A stretch of DNA of 10,222 nt, taken from contig DUUU01000201.1 in assembly GCA_012841485.1 (NCBI GenBank), forward strand, positions 1 to 10,222. Direction: 5' to 3'. This DNA comes from Armatimonadota bacterium (GTDB taxonomy: Bacteria; Armatimonadota; JAAZEB01). A model generated the notes under the pieces. The model saw nothing but the letters and a program-made list of their open reading frames with translations. It was not told where the DNA came from and searched no databases. A program made the translations under genes and the position numbers. Shown here piece by piece: positions 1-6,466 of this stretch. The stretch's first letter is position 1. Every line of letters begins with the position of its first letter.

Positions 1-1315
1 ATACGAGGAAGGCGGGCCGGCCCGGCTCGCCCAGGTTGAGCGAGCAGAGGCGGTAGTCACCGTGTGCCGGACCCTCTTCCATGAAGCGCAGCGCCGGCTG
101 CTCGTTGGCGAGGGCGCGCATGGCGGCGACAAACCCCTCGTAGGTCAGGCGCTCGCGGAAGTAACGCCCATAGCGCGCGCTCTTGCCCAACAGGTTACCG
201 AGGAAGAGGTACTTGTTGAAGCTGCCGGGCCGGCTCCAGACCGGCTCCGGGAGCGTGATCAGGTCGGTGGCGAGCACGCTCCCCTGCCCCACCTTCTCCA
301 CGACGAGGAGGGCGCCGCCGCGCGACGATTCGGCCAGGACGCGCGCCCGGCCAGGCGTGACGAGCGCGCGCTGCGTGTAGGCGCCTCTCGCGCCGCCATA
401 CCAGGGGATCGTGTCGCCCGCGCGGAAGCCCCGGGTGAGCGGGTCCTCTTCCACAATGCGCAGGGTCGGCTCGTCCTCGCCGGCCGTCTCTTTCAGCTCC
501 AGGCCGCGCGCCCGCGCGTAAACGCCGAGGTCCATGACCACCGGCTTGCCGCTCGCGGCGAAGCGCTCCACGGCCGCCAGGTCCAGGGCCTTCGCCGGGT
601 CGCGCAAATAGACGATGGCACCCTGGGCGCTCTCCCAATCCACCTGGGCTCCTGACGCGCTGCGCGTGATGCGGCGCGGGTAGAGCGTCTCCAGGTTCCG
701 CACGGTGGCATCCTCTTCGGGGGCGTCGGTGAGGAGGATCAGGTCGCGCCGCACCTGCACCGGCTCGGGTACGAAGAGGACTTCCAGCGAGAGGTCATCA
801 TAATCGGCGGTGCCCACGGCGTTTTGCAGCTCCAGGTAGGCCATCACGTATTGGGTGCCCTCGGGCACCTTCACCGTGGCGGCGACGCGTGTCCAATCAG
901 ATTTGCCGATAACATGCCGAGAGTCGCGCTGCGCCATGATTTCGCCCCGGTCGCGCATGCAGTAGAGGCGCAGGCTGGCATAGCCCTCGGGCCCCAGGTC
1001 GGAGCGGATCCAGCCGGAAAGCCGGATGGTGGCGCCCTCCGGCACTTTGATCTTGCCATCGGCACCCAGGCGCCAGCGGCTGATCGTTGGCTTCCGGTTC
1101 GTGATCCGCGCGCCTCGCTTGCCGGAGTGGGCCGCTTCCGTGACGATGCTGAGTGCGCGGTCGGCGTCATCCGGGGTTCGCTTTTCCCATCCGGCGGCGT
1201 CTTCCGCCTCGAAATCCGGGTTCGGGAGGAGGTTCTCCCGGGGCGCCGCGAAAGCAACCGGCGCCGCCATCGCCGCGAGAAGAGCTCCAAGAAGCGCGAG
1301 AGAGTGACGGATCAT
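1..1315 (-). CDS. Secreted multidomain protein, probable M14 zinc carboxypeptidase (5' part only)
   Basis: The reading frame is open from an ATG at 1315 to the window edge, giving 438 codons without a stop; the 3' part lies outside. An AGGTGAG ribosome site sits about 5 nt upstream. Residues 1-23 are a clear Sec signal peptide ending in AFA. Residues about 27-180 look like a carbohydrate-binding beta sandwich of the CBM4/9 type, opening with NLLPNPDFE and ending DYDDLSLEVLF. Residues about 185-378 resemble a class I glutamine-amidotransferase-like fold as used in glycoside hydrolases and ThuA-type proteins; GQGSVLATDLI near 343-353 is typical of its end. From about 382 (YGRYFRERLTYEGFVAAMRA, then EEGPAHGDYRLCSLNLG and RPAFLV) the sequence matches the N-terminal pattern of M14 carboxypeptidases. 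The zinc ligands (HxxE and a later His) would lie beyond the window. The export signal and binding domain suggest action on an extracellular or envelope substrate. The peptidase call is inference from the pre-catalytic segment; a non-catalytic relative is possible. Confidence 0.72.
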   Translation of the reverse strand, partial: MIRHSLALLGALLAAMAAPVAFAAPRENLLPNPDFEAEDAAGWEKRTPDDADRALSIVTEAAHSGKRGARITNRKPTISRWRLGADGKIKVPEGATIRLSGWIRSDLGPEGYASLRLYCMRDRGEIMAQRDSRHVIGKSDWTRVAATVKVPEGTQYVMAYLELQNAVGTADYDDLSLEVLFVPEPVQVRRDLILLTDAPEEDATVRNLETLYPRRITRSASGAQVDWESAQGAIVYLRDPAKALDLAAVERFAASGKPVVMDLGVYARARGLELKETAGEDEPTLRIVEEDPLTRGFRAGDTIPWYGGARGAYTQRALVTPGRARVLAESSRGGALLVVEKVGQGSVLATDLITLPEPVWSRPGSFNKYLFLGNLLGKSARYGRYFRERLTYEGFVAAMRALANEQPALRFMEEGPAHGDYRLCSLNLGEPGRPAFLV

Positions 1316-1532
1316 GACGCTCACCTGCGCGTCGGCCCGTGCGGACCGGCGCCCCTTCCAAGCGATTGCCGTTTTCCCCACAGTTCTGCGCGCGCCCGCT
1401 TTCTCCTCGGTAGGCGTGCCGGATGGGCGAGGAGGAGCCCGGCCAATGGCGAACCACAGGCGTATGGTGTTCAACAACCGGGCGTATGAGCACCGCTCGC
1501 CTGGTAAGGCGGTATCTCATGGAGGTTCTGCG
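1316..1532. promoter_or_regulatory. Divergent intergenic region, presumed promoters both ways
   Basis: This 217-base gap separates the minus-strand secreted enzyme from the plus-strand genes, so it should hold promoters for both directions. I see no convincing -35/-10 pair. The only ordered elements noticed are the direct repeat at 1459-1488 and, inside it, the short palindrome TGTTCAACA at 1468-1476. Confidence 0.4.
1459..1488 (+). repeat. Direct repeat GGCGTATG x2, 22 bp apart
   Basis: GGCGTATG occurs at 1459-1466 and again at 1481-1488. The 22-bp period is about two helical turns, so both copies face the same side of the DNA. The spacer contains the palindrome TGTTCAACA. The repeats lie 45-74 bp before the first plus-strand start, where an operator could sit. 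With only 8-bp units, chance occurrence cannot be excluded. Confidence 0.3.
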
Positions 1533-1715
1533 ATGAGGTACTTCCTGATCTTGTGTCTGCTCGTTTCTGCCGGAGGAGTCGGCGCGCAGACCAAAGTCGA
1601 GTACGAGAGTGAGCAATCGAATGGACGCTCGAATAGCCTCCCTACGAGTGGCGAGGTAGCATCGCCCTGGCCCAGGGCCGTAGAACGAAAGGCGGAAGCA
1701 GGTGGAGATTCCTGA
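1533..1715 (+). CDS. Possible short secreted peptide, 60 aa (uncertain; may be a gene remnant)
   Basis: An ATG at 1533 follows a GGAGG ribosome site (1521-1525) by 7 nt. Residues 1-18 ([18 protein letters not shown]) form a good Sec signal peptide, with likely cleavage near GVGA/QT. The remaining 40 residues or so are hydrophilic, rich in Ser, Glu and Arg, and match no family I know. Codon choice there lacks the strong G/C third-position bias of the neighbours, which is how non-coding or decayed sequence looks. The end overlaps the GTG start of the DUF1186 gene by 14 nt, so it could also act as a translated leader. It is either a tiny exported peptide or the surviving 5' end of a lost secreted protein. 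The start is convincing; the functional gene is not. Confidence 0.35.
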   Translation: MRYFLILCLLVSAGGVGAQTKVEYESEQSNGRSNSLPTSGEVASPWPRAVERKAEAGGDS

Positions 1716-2607
1716 GATTCTGGAGGAACTGTCGCGATATACGGGCAAGCTGCCCCGGGAGGCGATCCGGGAGGCGGTGGACCGCCAAGAGGAGATTACG
1801 CCGGAACTGATCCGGGTGATCGACGAAGCGCGGGAACCCCTCGCCAGTGGCGAGACCCTAGAGGAATCGACCGCCCTCACATTCGCTCTCTACCTCCTCG
1901 CTCAGTTCCGTGAGACGCGCGCCTACCCGGCGATTGCGGAACTCCTCTCCATCCCCAGCGATGCGATCGCGGACACGCTGGAAGAAGTGCTGACGGAGGA
2001 CATGGGGCGCATCCTGGCCTCCGTTTCCGGCGGCGACACGAGCCACATCGAGCGCCTGATTGAGAACCCGAACGTCAACGAGTATGTACGTAGTGCCGGC
2101 CTCAAGGCGCTCGTCACTCTGGTCATGACCGGCATGAAGGAGCGGGATGAGGTCATCTCCTACTTCCGGAGCCTGTTCCACGGGCGCCTGGAAAGAGAGG
2201 GGGGCTTTGTCTGGGCCAAACTCGTTGTCGTCTCCACCGATCTCTGGCCAGGCGAGCTGATGGATGAGATTCGCCAGGCGTACGAGGAGGCTCTGGTCGA
2301 ACGCTTTGTTATCAGCCTGAAGGAGGTCGAGAGGCAGCTTTCCCAAGGCAAGGAAGCCGCGCTGGAGCTCACCCGCAGGATTGGCAACTACACGCTGATC
2401 GACGATACCGAGGCCGAGTTGGGGTCGTGGTACTGCTACAATGAGGCTCCGCCTCCGAAGCCACCGGTTGCGGCCTGGAAACCACCCTCACCGGCACAGG
2501 CACCCGCGACACCTGGCATGCCGGTGCGAAAGGGTAGGAAGATCGGGCGCAACGAGCCATGCCCCTGTGGCAGCGGCAAGAAGTACAAGCGGTGTTGCGG
2601 CGCCTAG
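1702..2607 (+). CDS. DUF1186 domain protein with C-terminal SEC-C motif
   Basis: This encodes 301 residues from a GTG at 1702, with a GGCGGA ribosome site at 1691-1696. The body, residues about 1-235, is all-helical and repeat-like, opening with [21 protein letters not shown]. This is the pattern of DUF1186, a family of unknown function with HEAT-like character. A Pro/Ala-rich linker (about 248-272) leads to the tail [18 protein letters not shown], with Cys287, Cys289, Cys298 and Cys299. That is the SEC-C zinc-binding motif known from the SecA C-terminus and many unrelated proteins, where it can contact ribosomes or SecB-like partners. No signal peptide is present, so it is probably cytoplasmic. 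Length and domain order are usual for DUF1186 proteins. It overlaps the preceding small frame by 14 nt and is separated from the next operon by 276 nt, so a functional link to it is not indicated. No function can be assigned. Confidence 0.88.
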   Translation: MEIPEILEELSRYTGKLPREAIREAVDRQEEITPELIRVIDEAREPLASGETLEESTALTFALYLLAQFRETRAYPAIAELLSIPSDAIADTLEEVLTEDMGRILASVSGGDTSHIERLIENPNVNEYVRSAGLKALVTLVMTGMKERDEVISYFRSLFHGRLEREGGFVWAKLVVVSTDLWPGELMDEIRQAYEEALVERFVISLKEVERQLSQGKEAALELTRRIGNYTLIDDTEAELGSWYCYNEAPPPKPPVAAWKPPSPAQAPATPGMPVRKGRKIGRNEPCPCGSGKKYKRCCGA

Positions 2608-2883
2608 CCGCACCATAGGAGCCCGCCCCCGTCCGGCCACGCATCGCCCGCACCCTCTCCGTCTACGCCTGACCCCTTCATTCCGCGGCATCAACCCCGG
2701 ATCGGATAGTAACGCTGGGAGGAATCGTACGGTCCACCGGAGAACCCAGCGCTACAATTATACGTACGTCGGCTGCGAGGGTGCGTGGGGTAACGGCTGG
2801 AGCAACAGCAAGCGTCGCATGCATTTGGCTGCTATCGTACTCCCGCACCTGTGATGCCAGCACGGGTACAGGAGGGTACGCCT
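2608..2883 (+). promoter_or_regulatory. Intergenic region with AT-rich island, likely promoter/leader of the exported-protein operon
   Basis: This 276-base gap precedes the three-gene exported-protein operon. An imperfect hairpin with arms CGCTGGG (2713-2719) and CCCAGCG (2745-2751) is followed directly by the most AT-rich stretch nearby, TACAATTATACGTACGT (2753-2769). That stretch holds a -10-like TACAAT (2753-2758) and the palindrome ACGTACGT (2762-2769). I find no good -35 at 16-18 bp, so a sigma-70 promoter is not proven. No gene, tRNA or terminator with a T-tract was seen. Confidence 0.3.
2871..2876 (+). promoter_or_regulatory. Ribosome binding site fixing the start at 2884
   Basis: GGAGGG ends 7 nt before the ATG at 2884. 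It decides between that start and a GTG 11 codons upstream at 2851, which would add residues ahead of the signal peptide and has no comparable site. The site lies between two GTAC tetramers (2866-2869 and 2876-2879), a weak pairing not counted as a regulator. Confidence 0.7.
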
Positions 2884-4293
2884 ATGGCTTCTCTGCGGTT
2901 CTCACTCCTTGCGCTCTTCTGGTGTTGTCTCTTTGCAGCGATTGCGGCCGATAGACCAGCGCGCGCGAGCCCGGCGCTTCCCGAGCCCGTGGTGGCCGTC
3001 GTGGCCACCATCGGCTCGCAGGGCGGCGGGCAAGACCTGGTGCCTCAGAACGCCGAGGTGGTGCTGCACGAAAGAGGCCTGGACGTGACCCAATGGCGGG
3101 GCATCGTCATGGGAGCCGCCCCGACGACCACCAGCCTGCGCGAGACACTCGCCGCGGCGCTCCCGCCGGACGAGCGCCGGCTGGTGTTCCACCCGCGGGT
3201 GGGCCGCCACACAGTCCCTGAAGAGATGCCCGTGCTGTTGGAGGCCGTGCGCGTCCTCTGCCGGGGCGAGAAGGACGAGCGCGCCGCGCGAGCGGTCCAC
3301 CAGGCGCTCTGCTGGATCGTGGGCAACCAGCTGGACGAAGCCCTGTGGCAACTCGCGGGGGCGCGCTCCGGGCACGGCCAGTGGCGTCTCGAACCTCCGA
3401 GACCTTCCCGGCCTGGCGATAGAGAGGACCCGTGCAAGGTCCATCTGGCTCTCCTGTTCGAGCGCCCTCCGGCAGCTGGAGAGGAGGGGAGCCAGCTGGG
3501 GCCGTTCCATCTCATCTTCCACGGTCCCGAGCTCGATACCATCGCCCGGGGAATGGCAGAGCAGCGCGCCGCGCTGGGACGCGAGGAGTTCACGCGCCGG
3601 GTGGTGCAGGCTACGCGGAAGCAGCAGCCGCCGTTTCTCGATGACGCGCGAGCCAGCACAGCCACACGGCTGGCCTTGCGAGGCGTTCCAATCGCGGAAG
3701 CGGCGAAGCGGATTGCCGCGGAAGCGAGCCTGCCACTGGAGATTGCGTCCGTTCCAGCACAGCCCCTGGTCACGGTGGTCAGCGAGGGCGCAACCGCGGG
3801 AGACCTGCTGCTGGCGCTGGCGCGCATCGGCCGGCTCACCCTGGATCGCGCGGGCGAAGGCTACCTTCTGACGCCACCGCGCACGACAGCCGAGCGGCTC
3901 TGGAGCGCGCTCCCCTTGCCGCTCTGGGGGCTGGCGCGCGCCACTCCCACCGAACGCCAGATAGCGCGTGAAGCCACCATTCGCGAGCTCTGGCCTCTCC
4001 TCCCCGGCGCAACGTTGGGCACGCTCCGATCGCTGCCAGAAGCTGCGCGTGCCCGCGTGGCTCGCCTCGTGGAGATCGGGTTTGCCGCCGCGTTTCGCAT
4101 GCAGATGGCCGACCTGCCCGATGCCACGGGCACGGCGCATCTCGCGCTCTATGAGAGTGAGACCACGGGGAATTTCATGCTGGGCACGCCTGGGGCCTCG
4201 GAGACCATCGGCGGTGCCGCCTATCTCCAGCTCAAGACCGAGTTGACAGGCCTGCCCTGGATTGCCATGCCAGCGAAGGGAGAAGGGAAATGA
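2884..4293 (+). CDS. Exported protein with an STN-like domain, first gene of the operon
   Basis: This encodes 469 residues. Residues 1-29 carry a basic start and a long hydrophobic run (FSLLALFWCCLFAAIAA), a Sec signal. Residues about 35-250 match no family I recognise; they include two helical stretches and a His/Arg-rich strand (VFHPRVGRH, 101-109). Residues about 260-331 have the secretin/TonB short N-terminal (STN) pattern: LALRGVPIAEAAKRIA, then LPLEIAS, VTVVSEGATAGDLLLALAR and LTLDRAGEGYLLTP. STN domains normally sit in the periplasm at the N-terminus of secretins and TonB receptors; here no barrel follows. Residues about 336-469 form a tail whose ELWPLLP segment (368-374) parallels HVWPHLT in the next protein. 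The stop overlaps the next start as ATGA, so the two are probably co-translated. A periplasmic location is inferred from the signal peptide. The exact role is unknown; a part of an envelope or secretion machine is one option. Confidence 0.8.
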   Translation: MASLRFSLLALFWCCLFAAIAADRPARASPALPEPVVAVVATIGSQGGGQDLVPQNAEVVLHERGLDVTQWRGIVMGAAPTTTSLRETLAAALPPDERRLVFHPRVGRHTVPEEMPVLLEAVRVLCRGEKDERAARAVHQALCWIVGNQLDEALWQLAGARSGHGQWRLEPPRPSRPGDREDPCKVHLALLFERPPAAGEEGSQLGPFHLIFHGPELDTIARGMAEQRAALGREEFTRRVVQATRKQQPPFLDDARASTATRLALRGVPIAEAAKRIAAEASLPLEIASVPAQPLVTVVSEGATAGDLLLALARIGRLTLDRAGEGYLLTPPRTTAERLWSALPLPLWGLARATPTERQIAREATIRELWPLLPGATLGTLRSLPEAARARVARLVEIGFAAAFRMQMADLPDATGTAHLALYESETTGNFMLGTPGASETIGGAAYLQLKTELTGLPWIAMPAKGEGK

Positions 4294-5804
4294 CCAGACT
4301 TCTGGCGGCTCTGGGAGCGCTCGTTCTCTCTGCCGTGGCGGCAGGCGCCGCGCCCACCGGGCCCCCCTACCGCGTGGACCTCACCGGGCGCACCCTCGAA
4401 GAGGTCGCCGTCACTCTTCACCGCGACTTCCAGATCAAAACGGCCATTGCGCGCCCGGCCCCAACCCGAGGCAAGAAGACTGTGCAGGCCGACACACTCT
4501 GGGAGATGGTGGATGCCCTCCTGGAGGAGTATGGCGTCGACGGCTTCCTTTTCGGCGACCTGCTCGCCATCGGCGAGAAGCCCGCGCTTCAGGCGCCCTC
4601 CACCACGCCCGACCCAGGAGAGGCTGGTCGCACAGTCCGCCTTCTCCTCGTCGAGCTTTGGGAGCGGGTGAAGCCGGAGGCGCTTCCCGATGGCATCGAA
4701 TGCGTCGTCATCCCAGCGCCGCTTGGCGAGCGAGAGATCGCAGCGGTTCGCGACTACTACCGCGCTGAAGTGGCACGCGGCGAGATACCCGCCCGCTCCT
4801 CTCCGAAGTTGGCGAGCGAGGAGAAAAGCTGGCTCCGTGTCGTGGATGGGATGCTGGTCGTGGAGACGGAGAGCGCGCATCCCAAGCCCGCCCGGCGGCC
4901 GCTGGGCCCCGTCCCGCCTGAAGCCGCGGGGGAGCCCTCCGCCTGGCAGAACCTGCTCTCCCACCTGGGAAGCGGCCAGCCTTTCGCCAAGACACGCCTG
5001 GTAGCAACCGTCAATCTGGAAGGGAAGGGCACGCTGGGCCAGCTGGTCGCCCAAATCGCGCGCGCCGTGGTCGCTGATATCGCGGTGGACCCCACCCTCG
5101 CGGAACTTCCGGTGGCGGTGACGGCTCCCGGCGTCTCGGCGGCCGAGGCGCTGGACCTCCTCGCTGTCGCCACCGGGGCGCAGTGGGGCCCCCCTCATGA
5201 CCGGATTCGCTACACCATGGATCCTCTCCCATCGCGCGGCCTCCGCGCCCGAGAGCGATGGGCAATGCTGAAGGGCAGCCGGATGGGAAGCCCATCCTGG
5301 GCGAGGCACGTCTGGCCGCACCTCACACCCGAGCAGCGTGCTGCCCTGCAGCGGGGCGAGAAGGTATGGATCCCCTCCATCGGAAAGAGCGCGCGCCGGT
5401 GGATCGATTTCACCGTCGCGGTCTATGCCGGCGGTGGACTTAGCTCCGCTCACAGTGCTATGAAACGAGCGGAAACGGGCTCCATGCACGCGACCTTCGC
5501 GGCCTATCCCGACGGCCTGGTCCTCGGCCGGGTCCATTCCAGCGTTTCCGGCTCAACCACATCGTTGTGCTGGCCAATGACAGACAAGAAACTCGAGAGA
5601 ACTGGCACGCCCGACGATTTCGGACCCACCATAGGAGGCGGAGCCGAGCGTTTTGGCTCGTACGACAACTCCTATTTCACGGATCGCTACTCCCTGTTCC
5701 ATAGCCACGCGGTGCGCTCTCGCGGCTATGGCGGGAGAGTGCTTCGCGGCTCCTGGGGCCCGCCACCCCCATGGAGCGAAAAGGAAGGAGAGATCAAGCG
5801 ATGA
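4290..5804 (+). CDS. Exported protein with two STN-like domains, second gene of the operon
   Basis: This encodes 504 residues from an ATG at 4290, inside the ATGA overlap with the previous gene; AGGGAG at 4277-4282 can serve as ribosome site. Residues 1-21 (MTRLLAALGALVLSAVAAGA) are a Sec signal peptide. Residues about 27-97 look like a first STN-type fold (VDLTGRTLEEVAVTLHRDF, later ADTLWEMVDALLEEYGV). Residues about 236-309 look like a second (LVATVNLEGKGTLGQLVAQIA, LPVAVTAPGVSAAEALDLLAVAT). A WPHLTPEQRAALQRGEKVW element follows at 342-360. The final 120 residues are rich in Gly, Ser, Tyr and His (about 380-490) and look exposed rather than enzymatic; no catalytic motif is visible. The tail after the second STN aligns loosely with that of the upstream protein, so the two are probably diverged paralogues. 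There is no secretin or beta-barrel domain. The stop again overlaps the next start as ATGA. Function unknown. Confidence 0.8.
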   Translation: MTRLLAALGALVLSAVAAGAAPTGPPYRVDLTGRTLEEVAVTLHRDFQIKTAIARPAPTRGKKTVQADTLWEMVDALLEEYGVDGFLFGDLLAIGEKPALQAPSTTPDPGEAGRTVRLLLVELWERVKPEALPDGIECVVIPAPLGEREIAAVRDYYRAEVARGEIPARSSPKLASEEKSWLRVVDGMLVVETESAHPKPARRPLGPVPPEAAGEPSAWQNLLSHLGSGQPFAKTRLVATVNLEGKGTLGQLVAQIARAVVADIAVDPTLAELPVAVTAPGVSAAEALDLLAVATGAQWGPPHDRIRYTMDPLPSRGLRARERWAMLKGSRMGSPSWARHVWPHLTPEQRAALQRGEKVWIPSIGKSARRWIDFTVAVYAGGGLSSAHSAMKRAETGSMHATFAAYPDGLVLGRVHSSVSGSTTSLCWPMTDKKLERTGTPDDFGPTIGGGAERFGSYDNSYFTDRYSLFHSHAVRSRGYGGRVLRGSWGPPPPWSEKEGEIKR

Positions 5805-6349
5805 AGTATCTCACATCCCTCTTTCTAGGCTGCCTGCTTGGCCTGGGCACCCCATCCAACGCGGTTGCGGAAGTGACGGCCGAGGGATGGGCCGAACATC
5901 GCGCCGTGCCCGCCGGGATCTACTACCCGGGTGATACCGTCGAAGCCTGGGCCTATGCGAACGGCAGAGTCCACATCCAGGCCTTCGGGCGAAACGACAC
6001 CTGGAACTACTGGAACTGCGTGGGCGCTTACGCGAGTGACGGCATCGGCGAGGTGCCAGGCCCCTACCCGTACCAAGTCCTGGTCAATGGCGAGGGTCCA
6101 GTGAGACTCTACTGTGATATACACGAAATCTATACGGACAGTACGACCCTCGGTTGGGAGCATCTCGGTGAGCATAAATCAGTCGCATACAGCGAGGTGC
6201 ATGTCTCCGTCCGGGTCAACGGCGACGGCCCGGCGGACGTCGACTATCCCCTCCGCAAAGAGGAGACCACGTACGAGGTGCGGGCCATCGAGCCGCCTGG
6301 CGGCGATGAGGAGCTCCCCGTCGTCGTCGGTCCTGACGAGATCTCCTAA
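5801..6349 (+). CDS. Small exported beta-rich protein, third gene of the operon
   Basis: This encodes 182 residues. The ATG at 5801 overlaps the preceding stop (ATGA) and is preceded by AAGGAAGGAG at 5781-5790. An in-frame ATG at 5771 would place ten charged residues before the signal peptide and is less likely. Residues 1-23 are a Sec signal ending in AVA. The mature part is acidic and aromatic, with alternating polar/hydrophobic strands (VEAWAYANGRVHIQAF, VHVSVRVNGDG) typical of a beta sandwich. VNGEGP (96-101) and VNGDGP (139-144) recur, hinting at two related halves. Cys73 and Cys105 are the only cysteines of the mature protein and could form a disulfide after export. I recognise no family. 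Strict coupling to the two STN-bearing proteins suggests a partner or client in the same envelope assembly (inference). The gene is followed by the convergent terminator region. Confidence 0.75.
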   Translation: MKYLTSLFLGCLLGLGTPSNAVAEVTAEGWAEHRAVPAGIYYPGDTVEAWAYANGRVHIQAFGRNDTWNYWNCVGAYASDGIGEVPGPYPYQVLVNGEGPVRLYCDIHEIYTDSTTLGWEHLGEHKSVAYSEVHVSVRVNGDGPADVDYPLRKEETTYEVRAIEPPGGDEELPVVVGPDEIS

Positions 6350-6357
6350 CACTCCCA

Positions 6358-6399
6358 TAGCCACTGCTTGTGGGGCTCTCCCCCCTCAGCTGGTGGCTA
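6358..6399 (+). terminator. Weak hairpin after the exported-protein operon
   Basis: TAGCCAC (6358-6364) pairs with GTGGCTA (6393-6399), starting 9 nt after the operon stop. The 28-nt interior includes GGGG and CCCC runs that could extend the fold. No T-run follows, so a classical intrinsic terminator is not shown. Confidence 0.3.
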
Positions 6400-6430
6400 C
6401 TGGTGTAAAGCTCTGGCAGGGAGTTGCGAT

Positions 6431-6458
6431 GGGCCGGCCGTTTCGCTCCGGCCGGCCC
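6431..6458. terminator. Perfect 10-bp hairpin between convergent genes, probable bidirectional terminator
   Basis: Arms GGGCCGGCCG (6431-6440) and CGGCCGGCCC (6449-6458) are exact inverted copies around an 8-nt loop. The hairpin lies 8 nt beyond the amidohydrolase stop on the minus strand and 81 nt after the operon stop on the plus strand. Position and stability fit a shared terminator. T-tracts are poor on both sides, so pausing, Rho or RNA-end protection may contribute. Confidence 0.6.
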
Positions 6459-6466
6459 GATTTCCC

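Noticed and set aside
2596..2612. TGCGGC/GCCGCA hairpin spanning the DUF1186 stop codon
   Set aside because: Only six pairs, includes coding bases of the conserved SEC-C tail, and no T-run follows.
2902..4140. Minus-strand open frame opposite the first STN protein
   Set aside because: Antisense shadow with Arg/Gln-rich nonsense-like translation and no supporting ribosome site.
4221..5537. Minus-strand open frame opposite the second exported protein
   Set aside because: No signal, no family pattern; the plus-strand gene has a signal peptide, a ribosome site and coupled neighbours.
5831..5833. Cys11 of the third exported protein as a lipoprotein site
   Set aside because: The preceding FLG lacks the usual Leu at -3 and the Cys comes too early in the signal; cleavage after AVA at 23 is more likely.
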